From assembly GCA_041660405.1 (NCBI GenBank), contig JBAZWL010000007.1, forward strand, positions 62,001 to 126,000: a stretch of 64,000 nt of DNA, read 5' to 3'. The stretch comes from Taibaiella sp041660405. GTDB lineage: Bacteria > Bacteroidota > Bacteroidia > Chitinophagales > Chitinophagaceae. The notes beneath the pieces are model-generated. The model was given only the letters and a program-made list of their open reading frames with translations, searched no databases and had not been told where the DNA came from. Shown here in pieces: positions 29,557 through 38,104 of the stretch (positions are counted from its first letter, which is position 1; every line of letters starts with the position of its first letter). Made by a program: the position numbers and the translations under genes.

Positions 29557-29951
29557 TGGAACAAATTAAAGTTTATTTAGCTGGAGGGATGAATTCAGAT
29601 TGGCAATCAATTGTCATGAAGGAATTTGATAATAAGTTTGTTTTTTTTAATCCTCAACAGCACAATCTTGACGAAAGTGTCGAGTATACTGCATGGGATT
29701 TATTCTTCGTTAAAAAAGCAGATATTGTTTTTGCCTTCATGGGAGAAAATAATCCTTCTGGAATTGGATTATCTCTCGAGGTAGGTTTTGCTAAAGCCTT
29801 AGGGCTAACAATTATTCTCATAGACGAAAAATCAAAAAATGATTTTGAATTTAAAAAGAAATTTAGGATTGTGCGAGAATCCGCAACAGTTGTTTATGAT
29901 AGCCTAGATAAAGGCATAAGTTATTTAAATAGCTATCTAAATATCAAATAA
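29556..29951 (+). CDS. Nucleoside 2-deoxyribosyltransferase-like protein
   Basis: This 131-residue protein has the fold signature of nucleoside 2-deoxyribosyltransferases and related nucleotide-binding sensors. YLAGGM is near the N-terminus, Asp56 lies in KKADIVFAF, and the catalytic-type Glu75 lies in SGIGLSLEVGFA. It may cleave or sense a nucleotide. A link to phosphorothioation enzymes is not one I know of. The start codon overlaps the stop of the sspD-like gene (TAATG), so translation is coupled. Six bases separate it from the next membrane protein gene, which suggests a sensor and effector pair. Confidence 0.7.
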   Translation: MEQIKVYLAGGMNSDWQSIVMKEFDNKFVFFNPQQHNLDESVEYTAWDLFFVKKADIVFAFMGENNPSGIGLSLEVGFAKALGLTIILIDEKSKNDFEFKKKFRIVRESATVVYDSLDKGISYLNSYLNIK

Positions 29952-29957
29952 TTAATC

Positions 29958-30665
29958 ATGCTTATTCTTCAATGTGCTAATACGACTGCAAATCCTATTA
30001 ATTGGATAAATTTTGCTGCCAGCGTAGGCTCAGCCTTAGTTAGTATTGCAGCTATTATTTTTGGTTATTGTAATAGTAAAAAAGCGTTAAAATCTGCAGA
30101 AGCTAATATTTTAGCAACACTAAATACGAATAAAGAAATTACAGAGCGAACACTTGAGACGAACATAAAAAATACAGAAAAGTTGATCAAGTCAAAGCGC
30201 ACTGAAGAACGAAAAAGTGAAATATACAAATCACTCAATGACTTATATGGTCCTCTTTATCAATTGAGACAAAAAAGCAATCTGCTGTATGATAAGTTCA
30301 AAGAGGGTAAGGCCAACAGTGACGGTTTGAGTGAAAGCTTTAGTACACTTTCATATTTATTGGAAAATGATGGACCTACTGATCTAGATGCCAATGACAA
30401 AGCACTATTAAAGGAAATAATAAACATTGGTGAAAAATGTGAAACGTTAATTCAAGATAAAGCTGGATTAATTGAAGATGATACATTACGGAAGGAATGG
30501 TTTCCGAAAGCAACCAAACATTATCTGATATTACGGTTGGCACATAATGGTTCACTGAAGGGCCAAAGTGAATTGTATGCTGATTCTAAATTTCCTATCG
30601 AAATGGATGAATTGATCCAAAATAGAATTACCAAGCTTCAAGAAGAGTTAAGAGGATTGTCTTAA
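29958..30665 (+). CDS. Membrane-anchored coiled-coil protein of unknown function
   Basis: This 235-residue protein has one N-terminal membrane segment (about residues 14-36, FAASVGSALVSIAAIIFGYC). A charged helical region (about 40-95) follows, probably a coiled coil, with a mostly helical C-terminal domain rich in K, E and L. I recognise no family. It lies directly behind the deoxyribosyltransferase-like gene within the defence operon. It could be the membrane effector of a nucleotide-sensing pair, but that is speculation. Confidence 0.6.
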   Translation: MLILQCANTTANPINWINFAASVGSALVSIAAIIFGYCNSKKALKSAEANILATLNTNKEITERTLETNIKNTEKLIKSKRTEERKSEIYKSLNDLYGPLYQLRQKSNLLYDKFKEGKANSDGLSESFSTLSYLLENDGPTDLDANDKALLKEIINIGEKCETLIQDKAGLIEDDTLRKEWFPKATKHYLILRLAHNGSLKGQSELYADSKFPIEMDELIQNRITKLQEELRGLS

Positions 30666-30705
30666 CCTATTTGCGTCTTCAATTCTCAAACCTTTACCTA
30701 ATTCT

Positions 30706-31209
30706 ATGGCAACATACGACATTGATTTCGAAGAACGAGGCTATCTTCGAGAGCATATATGGAAGTTTTTATTGTTCCCCGACCACTGGAATGATCCTGC
30801 AAATAGTATATTAGTCAATTTAAACTGGACAGAAGTACCGTTTAATGGCACACAAGCGATTAACGTTCCTAACAATCAAAAGGGAATATATTGTTTTGTC
30901 ATGAAACCTGTCTTTGGTCAGCTTTTTGAAAGCCGCTATTTGTTTTATGTCGGAAAAACTACACGGAACTTTAGAGCAAGATTTAAGGAATACTTAAATG
31001 ATGCTGCGGGGAAAGGAAAGCCTAGACCTAAGGTGTATACCATGCTGAAATTATGGAATGGTTATTTGCACTTTTATTTTGCCCCAATCCCTAATAATGT
31101 CGATATCACTGATTGTGAGGTGAAGTTGTTAAATACCTTTGTTCCAAAAGTAAACACAGATATCCCTAAGGCGAAGATTAAAGCCGAACTTAAAAATATC
31201 TACGAATGA
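30706..31209 (+). CDS. GIY-YIG domain protein
   Basis: This 167-residue protein shows the GIY-YIG nuclease pattern: Gly60-Ile61-Tyr62 (KGIYCFV), Tyr81-Val82-Gly83 (FYVGKT), Arg92 in the following helix, Glu138 (DCEVKLL) as metal ligand, and Asn150 in PKVN. All expected catalytic positions are filled, so it is probably an active nuclease with an extra N-terminal 50 residues. It overlaps the downstream DGQHR gene by the ATGA tetranucleotide, implying coupled expression and a joint function. GIY-YIG proteins cut DNA in repair, mobile elements and restriction. Confidence 0.75.
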   Translation: MATYDIDFEERGYLREHIWKFLLFPDHWNDPANSILVNLNWTEVPFNGTQAINVPNNQKGIYCFVMKPVFGQLFESRYLFYVGKTTRNFRARFKEYLNDAAGKGKPRPKVYTMLKLWNGYLHFYFAPIPNNVDITDCEVKLLNTFVPKVNTDIPKAKIKAELKNIYE

Positions 31210-32420
31210 GCACTCTAAAATTACCTAGCTTGAGAGGAAAGATGGGAGACTGGTTTTACTACGTCTCTCTAATGAGTTTTAAAGATTTGGCAGAAAGAAC
31301 TTCTATGGTTCCAGAGATTCACCAAAATGAAGAACTAAGCCGTTGGATTCAACGAGAGATAAGTGGAAGAACCGAGGATATTGTAAGCTATTTAATTGAA
31401 CAGAAGCAAAGGTTTTTCAATTCGATAATCTTTGGTCTATATGGAGGTAAACCAAGATGGCAAGAATTAGATATTGATAACAAATCCGAAATACTTACAG
31501 AAGAGGAAGTAGATTATTTTGGTAGAACATTTGGTGTGTTTTCATTGAATGGTGAGGAAAAAATTTTTGCTATTGATGGGCAACACCGCACCAAAGCGAT
31601 TAAAGATGCAATTAAAAAAGAACCGGAACTAGCAGATGAAGAAGTTTCTGTAATTTTTGTTGCTCATAAGAAAACAGTAGAAGGAGAAATAAGAACTAGA
31701 AGATTGTTTTCAACTTTAAATAGATATGCGGCTCCAGTAACGATTAGTGAAATTATTGCACTTGATGAAGAAGATAATTGTGCTATTTTGACAAGGAAAC
31801 TAATAGAGGAGTCGACTCTTTTTAAAGACAAGATACTTTTTAGTAAAACGCGAGCCTTAAGTCCAAAGAATACTGAGGACTTCACAAACATTGTATTACT
31901 TTATGATATCATCAGTATTACACTAACAGATAAAAAAGTACTCAATATATCGGTTACTGGATATTCATTAAAAAAATATACTACACGTCGAGATACTGAA
32001 GAAAACATAATAAAGGATATTAAGCGTCTCGAAAAATATTTTCAAAATATTTTCAAGGCAATTCCCTCATTAAATACTTTCTTTTTCACCAAGAACAGCA
32101 TTAATCGTGAAAGCAAGAAAACCAGTCTACTCTTCCGGCCTATTGGGCAAATGATTATGTTTTCGGTGCTAAAGGTAGCTTCGGAGAATAGAAAGCTTAC
32201 TAAAGCTATTTCGTATTTCGCTAAAGACGATTTTTCAATTGCTAATCCTGTTTGGAAGCAAGTCTTCTTTGATGTTGAATTAGGAACTCTAAAAACTGAT
32301 AAATCTCTACAAAAATTTGCAATACAACTCATTTTGAAACACCTGAAAATTGATATAACATTAACTAAAAAGGATAAGCAAATCTTCGACAACTTTGAGA
32401 TAGACCCAGCTAAAGTTTAA
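31206..32420 (+). CDS. DGQHR-domain protein, DndB-like
   Basis: This 404-residue protein contains DGQHR exactly at residues 124-128, followed by the family's conserved RRLFSTLNRYA segment. The family includes DndB, the regulator of dnd operons, and DpdB of the deazaguanine DNA-modification system. It closes the operon that starts with the SspB-like gene. The likely role is regulation or recognition in phosphorothioation. It could also be an enzymatic partner of the GIY-YIG protein with which it overlaps by four bases. About 180 bases of empty sequence follow before a broken HTH gene. Confidence 0.78.
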   Translation: MSTLKLPSLRGKMGDWFYYVSLMSFKDLAERTSMVPEIHQNEELSRWIQREISGRTEDIVSYLIEQKQRFFNSIIFGLYGGKPRWQELDIDNKSEILTEEEVDYFGRTFGVFSLNGEEKIFAIDGQHRTKAIKDAIKKEPELADEEVSVIFVAHKKTVEGEIRTRRLFSTLNRYAAPVTISEIIALDEEDNCAILTRKLIEESTLFKDKILFSKTRALSPKNTEDFTNIVLLYDIISITLTDKKVLNISVTGYSLKKYTTRRDTEENIIKDIKRLEKYFQNIFKAIPSLNTFFFTKNSINRESKKTSLLFRPIGQMIMFSVLKVASENRKLTKAISYFAKDDFSIANPVWKQVFFDVELGTLKTDKSLQKFAIQLILKHLKIDITLTKKDKQIFDNFEIDPAKV

Positions 32421-32598
32421 TTATATCATTAAGGCTCGGGATTGATTATCTATCAATATCAAAAGGACGTAAGTCTAGCATGATTGAAGTATCAATGGCA
32501 GTATAATTTAGATATCCGTACACGATATTTTACCTGTTTTTATAAAGCACTTGTATGTGGTAAAAAACTTAATTTAATCAATACAAATACCGACAAAT

Positions 32599-32997
32599 AT
32601 GGACAAAAAAAATACACGAAGGCCGCAATGTGAAACGCTTCCGCGAAATGCTGGGTATTAAGCAAGGGCAGAGGCCCTTGCATTTGATTTGGGTGAAGAT
32701 TGGAAGCAAAAGAAAATATCATTATTGGAACAAAAGGAAACTATTGATACATCCCTACTGCAGCAAATATCTGCCGCACTTAAAATACCTGTAGAAGCTT
32801 TTCAGAATTTTGATGAAGAAGCAGCTGTTAATTTCATTAGCAATACGTTTGATAATGGCGCAATTGGCTACGCCAGAGCTGAAGTACAAAACTTCAATCC
32901 TATTGATAAGTTAGTACAATTGCATGAAGATAAAATTGCGTTGTACGAGCGAATGCTGAAGGAAAAAGATGAAATGATGGCTGAACTGAAAAGCTGA
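32599..32997 (+). pseudogene. Broken XRE/HTH transcriptional regulator
   Basis: The sequence matches a common Bacteroidota regulator pattern. The ATG at 32599 should be followed by KKIHEGRNVKRFREMLGIKQ, but an A8 run carries one A too many and shifts the frame at about 32604-32611. A second disruption at about 32660-32668 (AGGGC-type insertion) shifts it again. The remaining 3' part from about 32689 is open (ISLLEQKETIDTSLLQQISA, then ERMLKEKDEMMAELKS). No functional protein can form without frameshifting. It lies between the sulfur-modification operon and the GHKL gene and may once have regulated them. Confidence 0.8.
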
Positions 32998-33313
32998 TTA
33001 GTAAATAATTTCCAGGGCGTGTTCCTACACTATACATCCCTGCAAACAAGGGGCAATTTTAACTCCAAGGGTGAGATATACTCCTGCTCCACCTCCCGCA
33101 CGAGGGCTTCGACTAGGCATATTCCTCTACACCTTATTCAATACTCATTTATACCAAATATTATTTCTGACTAAAAAGGGATTTTCCCTCTTTTTTATAT
33201 ATCCGCTTTTGTGTATTTTGGTTTCCATACTTTTATTTAAGAGGAAAGCGATAAAGTAGGGTATTTAGAATTGTCCAGCTCTTTGTCGTTTTTCTCTATT
33301 CTTATTTTCCATT
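32998..33313 (+). other. Upstream region of the GHKL-nuclease gene
   Basis: No gene or clear promoter is visible. A small hairpin-like AGGGATTTTCCCT occurs at about 33178-33190. A short frame here (33071-33259) lacks protein-like composition. Confidence 0.4.
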
Positions 33314-36300
33314 ATGATTCAAAAAGAGGATATTGAAACCAGGCGACGCGATCTTGCCGAACTTCGCCATGCAGATAGTGTATACCGCGATATTACCGAG
33401 CGCCTAAGCGAGCGGGATGATTATGAAAAGCGATGGCTATGGGAGTTGCTACAAAATGCTAAAGATTCTGCTATCGATGGAGAGACTGTAAAAATAAAAA
33501 TTGAAATCGAAGATAATAAAATCTCCTTTTCTCATACAGGCGCTCCATTTGAGTTAGACGATATATTAAGCTTGATTATTCAGGGGTCATCAAAAAGCGG
33601 CAAAAATAAAGTTGGCCGTTTTGGAACCGGCTTTATGACCACCTATCTGCTATCGCAAAAAGTTGGTATAGCCGGGCAACTTACCCATGGACAGGGCTGT
33701 TTCGATTTTATATTAAACAGGGAGGCTGCCGACAATGAAGAGTTTTACAGATTTCAGCAAGAGTCTAATGACAGCTTTAGCAACTCAATAGCAGATAGCA
33801 GCTACCTGGACGATGCCGAGTTTCAAACTCGTTTTACCTACATGCTCGATGAAAGGGGGCAATCCGTAGCCAAAGCGGGGTTAGCATGTCTTGACGAGTT
33901 AATCCCCATCACGCAGTTGTTCAATACCGAAATTGATGCCATAACGGTAGTGGGTCCAGGGCAGATAAAAACTTTCTCTAAGCTTCTCCTTTATAAGCAC
34001 ACTGTAGATGATAACCATATTGAAGAATGGCAGGTTAGCTCGATTATCAACAAACAACCAATACAATCCTTCAAAGCATACATACATAGAGGTAGCAATT
34101 ACGAAAGTTGCATTATAACGCATCTGGTCGAAGACAAAGAAGCTATCTACCCTTTTACGATCAATCATCCCCGGCTCTTCTTCACCTTTCCGCTTATAGG
34201 AACGGAAGAAATAGGTATATCTATCATCATCAATTCCACTGCCTTTAAACCAAAGGTGGAAAGAGATGGCGTTTACCTGAAACAAAGCGACGACGGAGAA
34301 GCCGAAAAAAATAACAGGCAAATTATAAACGATGCTCTACAAACCAGCACACTACTATTCGCTAAACTGTGTGCTCAAAAAGGCATCGAAAGTATATATG
34401 AACTATTCAAAATTGGAGCAGCTAAGGATTTGAAATGGGTAGACCAAGATTGGTTGAATATTGTGAAGAAAATAGCCGTGGAAGCTTTGGCTGTCCTGCC
34501 GGTAATTCGTTTTTTTGATTCGAAGCAGGATAATACCGCTCTTGTCAATTTTAAAGTACCCTATGCTGCGGACAGCGCCATTATTCAAGATTTGTGGGAA
34601 CTGTTATCGCAAATAGAAGAATTAAAAGTTCCACTGCAACAGGAATTGCAGGCATGGGTAGATACCATTGGCTGTATAGCCAAAATAACAACAGAAAATG
34701 GCGATCCTTTTAAGTCGGGGTACGTATGGGGTATAAAGGAACTGATACGATTTACCGAACAAAAAAACAGTCTGGAACAATTAGCCCAAAGCCTGTCTGA
34801 AAACCCAATTGTTTGGCTCAATAAGCTATACACGGCAATAAGAAAATCACAAGAAGGCCGATTCCCTTTAGAAAGCAAAATATTGCTTAATCACAAAAAC
34901 TGTCTACGTAATGCGGAAGGTTGTTTTTGGGATCATTGTAAAGACGATAAATTAAATAATATATCGGATCAAATTGGCCTTAACTTTTCAGATAAACTTA
35001 TATCAACCAACATTACCCAATTTCATATTGCCGGTGTAGAAGCTTTTAAAGAGGATAATGCAATAACAGAATTGAAATTAAAATTCAATAGCTTTTCTGA
35101 AGCTGACTTTGCCAATACCTCTTATATTGCCTGTAGTGCTATGTTCCTTAACTGGCTTATTGAGAAGGAGCATACAGATCTTATCCGCGATTTAAAAGTA
35201 TTGTCAGGTGCTAGTAAAAAGAGTGATGAAAAATTTGTTTATGACCAATTTCCTAAAACGGAACATTTATGGCTTAGCTCAAAGCCGTATTGGCAACATA
35301 AATTTCCTGAATATGCTGGCTTGGTAAGAGACAAGGATTGCCTGCACGAGCAGTATAATTTGTATCTTTCTGCGGCAGATTATACCTTCCTTAGTCAAAA
35401 TGGATTTATACACTTAGAGCCGCTTGTAATAAAAACAGAAACTGCAAATCAAAAAATACTGGAACTGCTCGTTTTAAACGAACAAGATCTCAATATTTTG
35501 AAAGATGCTGAAGGTCAATTAAAATATCGGTTTAAAGTTACCTATTCTGACTTCGCCTATTTAACCAGCACGGATGGACACATTTATAGTAGTAGAAGTT
35601 CAACATCCAAATCTAGCCTGGATCGTCTCCGATTTCTATTAATAGAGGCGGTAGAAAGAGATATGTCTTTTGAAAATGATACCCAGGAAATCTTTATTGA
35701 AGAGCTTGGCCAATCAATTACATTACGACAATCTCTTTGGGTATATAGAGCCAAGCGATTAAATTGGATCAATGTAAAAACTGTGACCGAAAATGGCGAA
35801 ACGAAATTCAATTCAGAAACGCCATCATCAAAAAACCTATCCGAGCTCTTAAAGCTTGATGATTCGCTTGTACAGCACATTCGTGGCGCCAAACAACAGC
35901 AACTGTTGCAAAAGCTAGGTATAGGTGTGTCCGATCTAATAAGAAACACCTTACCTAGTGAGGATTTAAAACTAAGCTGGGACAAAGCCATTACCAATAT
36001 GATCACTAGCGGTACTACACCGGAACTGGCGCAAGAAATCTTTAGCGATCCTAATATCCAGGAGGTGTATGCCAATCGGATAAAAAATAAAAAGTTGATC
36101 GATCGCAATCAAAAAATAGGCGCTTTAATAGAACGGCTCTTTAAAGAGTACATTGAAAAACTGCAAGCAGCCGGGCACTCTGTATATATAGATCGCGAGC
36201 CTTTTGGAAGCGACTATATACTTACAGAAGAATCTTCGGACTTAATAAACGACAAGAATGAGCTTGAATTACTTAAAATAAATGGTTGGCTCATAGAATT

Positions 36301-36646
36301 AAAAGCTACTGGTAAAGATTACGCAGCGATGACACCTTTGCAGGCCGAAACCGCTACAACTAAAAGTAAGTATGCGTTAATAGTTGTTCCTTTGGACGGT
36401 TCTGATCCTGATATTGAGTATATACGTGCAAACGCCAAAGTGGTTATCACCATTGGCGACAGCATTAAAAAAGTGTATCCCGATTTTAAGAATTTAGAGA
36501 TTCAAAAAAATGCGCTTGATATAGGTAAAGAAGGTATCTCAATAAGCATAGAAGACCAGAATGTCCGGTTTAAGGTAAGCTCATCCGTATGGAATGGAAC
36601 AGACACTACTATTGAATTGTTCATAAATACCTATTTTCGTTTGTAG
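33314..36646 (+). CDS. Sacsin-like GHKL ATPase with C-terminal DUF3883-like nuclease domain
   Basis: This 1110-residue protein begins with an Hsp90/sacsin-type GHKL ATPase: the N-box ELLQNAKDS (Glu44, Asn48, Asp51), a divergent FSHTGAPF box and GRFGTGFMTTYLL (about 102-114). The middle 700 residues are of unknown fold. The C-terminus, about residues 935-1060, resembles DUF3883, a PD-(D/E)xK-like module, with ELELLKINGWLIELKATGK as the probable E-x-K active-site strand. Such GHKL plus nuclease-like fusions are frequent in defence islands. It ends only 24 bases from the convergent Mrr-type gene. The likely role is ATP-driven DNA sensing and cleavage in the restriction arm; this is inference. 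Confidence 0.72.
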   Translation: MIQKEDIETRRRDLAELRHADSVYRDITERLSERDDYEKRWLWELLQNAKDSAIDGETVKIKIEIEDNKISFSHTGAPFELDDILSLIIQGSSKSGKNKVGRFGTGFMTTYLLSQKVGIAGQLTHGQGCFDFILNREAADNEEFYRFQQESNDSFSNSIADSSYLDDAEFQTRFTYMLDERGQSVAKAGLACLDELIPITQLFNTEIDAITVVGPGQIKTFSKLLLYKHTVDDNHIEEWQVSSIINKQPIQSFKAYIHRGSNYESCIITHLVEDKEAIYPFTINHPRLFFTFPLIGTEEIGISIIINSTAFKPKVERDGVYLKQSDDGEAEKNNRQIINDALQTSTLLFAKLCAQKGIESIYELFKIGAAKDLKWVDQDWLNIVKKIAVEALAVLPVIRFFDSKQDNTALVNFKVPYAADSAIIQDLWELLSQIEELKVPLQQELQAWVDTIGCIAKITTENGDPFKSGYVWGIKELIRFTEQKNSLEQLAQSLSENPIVWLNKLYTAIRKSQEGRFPLESKILLNHKNCLRNAEGCFWDHCKDDKLNNISDQIGLNFSDKLISTNITQFHIAGVEAFKEDNAITELKLKFNSFSEADFANTSYIACSAMFLNWLIEKEHTDLIRDLKVLSGASKKSDEKFVYDQFPKTEHLWLSSKPYWQHKFPEYAGLVRDKDCLHEQYNLYLSAADYTFLSQNGFIHLEPLVIKTETANQKILELLVLNEQDLNILKDAEGQLKYRFKVTYSDFAYLTSTDGHIYSSRSSTSKSSLDRLRFLLIEAVERDMSFENDTQEIFIEELGQSITLRQSLWVYRAKRLNWINVKTVTENGETKFNSETPSSKNLSELLKLDDSLVQHIRGAKQQQLLQKLGIGVSDLIRNTLPSEDLKLSWDKAITNMITSGTTPELAQEIFSDPNIQEVYANRIKNKKLIDRNQKIGALIERLFKEYIEKLQAAGHSVYIDREPFGSDYILTEESSDLINDKNELELLKINGWLIELKATGKDYAAMTPLQAETATTKSKYALIVVPLDGSDPDIEYIRANAKVVITIGDSIKKVYPDFKNLEIQKNALDIGKEGISISIEDQNVRFKVSSSVWNGTDTTIELFINTYFRL

Positions 36647-36670
36647 AAGTGGCACGATAGCGTCGTCGAT

Positions 36671-38104
36671 TTATTTTTTCAACTGAACAATGTCACGATA
36701 TTTTTCTATCAAATCGCGATTAAGCTTGAGCCTTTTTTCTATTTCGTCAAAGGTCCACCAATCAATCCAAAATTTGCCATCTGTTCTTAATTTGTCCAAA
36801 TGATCTGATAGAGAGTTTTTAATATAACTAGACACTACTAAAAAATAACCATCATAATTTCTAAATTCGATTGTATCTCTTATATCGGTAATTTGAGATT
36901 TGCTAACTCCGTCTTTATATGCTTTACATTGAACCGCAATTTTGAGTGTCTTATATGGGTTTGATTCCTTACTACTCATTACATCCTTAGGAACTTGTTT
37001 ATCTATAACCAGATCCACTCCACCATCTCGCTCTCTTGTATGTCCCGTTTTCCTAACTCTTGTGATGCTAGGTTCTCTTTCTAACAAATCCTTTACTAAA
37101 TTCTCAAATCTTGAATCCTCAATTTTACCTGCCCATCCCAATTCAGATGGGGCAAATAAGAGTCGAAATTCTCGTTCATGTCTTGATTTTAGTCTTCCTT
37201 TTTCAATTTGAAATCGATCAATACCACAATCAAAATTAAAGCATACAATATATTCTTCTCCTAGTGCTATTATTCTATTTTCGATGAACGTAATATTTTT
37301 CTTTTTGTCACCTAACTTCTTGAAAACATTGCTTATGTCTCTGGACTTGGCATTTCCTATATAATGATTAAAATTGTTTCCTACGATCAACTTCCCACTC
37401 AACGATCGGACTGTTTCATTATTATCCATAATTAGGTTATCTATTAAAGGGTAGAGCTCATTACTTTTGATTATTGATACTCGTTTTTTGAAATCTCGGA
37501 AATAAAGCCAATTAGGTAAAGTTCTTTGGCAATAATTAATACAGTCGCCTGAACCATCTATGGAATTCGACAAATTACTTATTACTTCTTCAGGAATATC
37601 AAAACTGTATTCAAACTTATAACCTAACTTCTTTCTACAATTTTCACAAGGGCAACCCGGGAAGCAACTCCAAAAAAATGTTTCAAATGCGGATAAAGAA
37701 CTTACGAGATATTCTAAGCCCTTCAAATACTTTTCACTTTTTACATTAAGTAACTCGCCATCAACCTGAAAAGGCGTCAAATATTTAGAATATATCTCGT
37801 CATCAGCACCCGTAGCCGGATTAAAAACATCGGTAAAGTATAAAGAACACAAATTGCTATGTTTTAGGAACAACGCAAAAACAATTGGTATAACATCGTG
37901 TAAGTCTGTCCTTTCTCCATTGTAGACCCATGAAGTTGTTCTTTGAGAAAAATAGAATGATATTTCCTCTCTATTGTTTATGTTGATTTGCAAGGAAATT
38001 CCAAGAAATGGACTTGTCCAAATTGATAAAGCATTTTCTGCTTTGCCTCGGACATCAAGCCCCAGTTCTCTCGCAATTTTTTCTATGTACTCTAACGTTT
38101 TCAT
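36671..38104 (-). CDS. Mrr-type restriction endonuclease with cysteine cluster
   Basis: This 477-residue protein has an Mrr_cat-like PD-(D/E)xK domain in its C-terminal third: Glu334 (FENLV), Asp364 (DGGVDLVI) and the Q-x-K core Gln392-Lys394 (AVQCKAYK). The N-terminal 320 residues are unassigned and include a tight cluster Cys147, Cys151, Cys153 and Cys156, possibly a zinc site. Start and stop overlap the upstream GHKL gene as TAATG, so the two are co-translated. In context it is the probable DNA-cutting subunit working with that GHKL ATPase. Confidence 0.75.
   Translation of the reverse strand: MKTLEYIEKIARELGLDVRGKAENALSIWTSPFLGISLQININNREEISFYFSQRTTSWVYNGERTDLHDVIPIVFALFLKHSNLCSLYFTDVFNPATGADDEIYSKYLTPFQVDGELLNVKSEKYLKGLEYLVSSLSAFETFFWSCFPGCPCENCRKKLGYKFEYSFDIPEEVISNLSNSIDGSGDCINYCQRTLPNWLYFRDFKKRVSIIKSNELYPLIDNLIMDNNETVRSLSGKLIVGNNFNHYIGNAKSRDISNVFKKLGDKKKNITFIENRIIALGEEYIVCFNFDCGIDRFQIEKGRLKSRHEREFRLLFAPSELGWAGKIEDSRFENLVKDLLEREPSITRVRKTGHTRERDGGVDLVIDKQVPKDVMSSKESNPYKTLKIAVQCKAYKDGVSKSQITDIRDTIEFRNYDGYFLVVSSYIKNSLSDHLDKLRTDGKFWIDWWTFDEIEKRLKLNRDLIEKYRDIVQLKK

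Noticed and set aside
24323..32420. Canonical DndABCDE operon
   Set aside because: No DndD (SMC-like) or DndE (small protein) gene is present. DUF4007 plus the large ATPase point to the Ssp-type module instead.
33071..33259. 62-codon frame before the GHKL gene
   Set aside because: Low-complexity hydrophobic and proline-rich text, with no ribosome binding site or partner.
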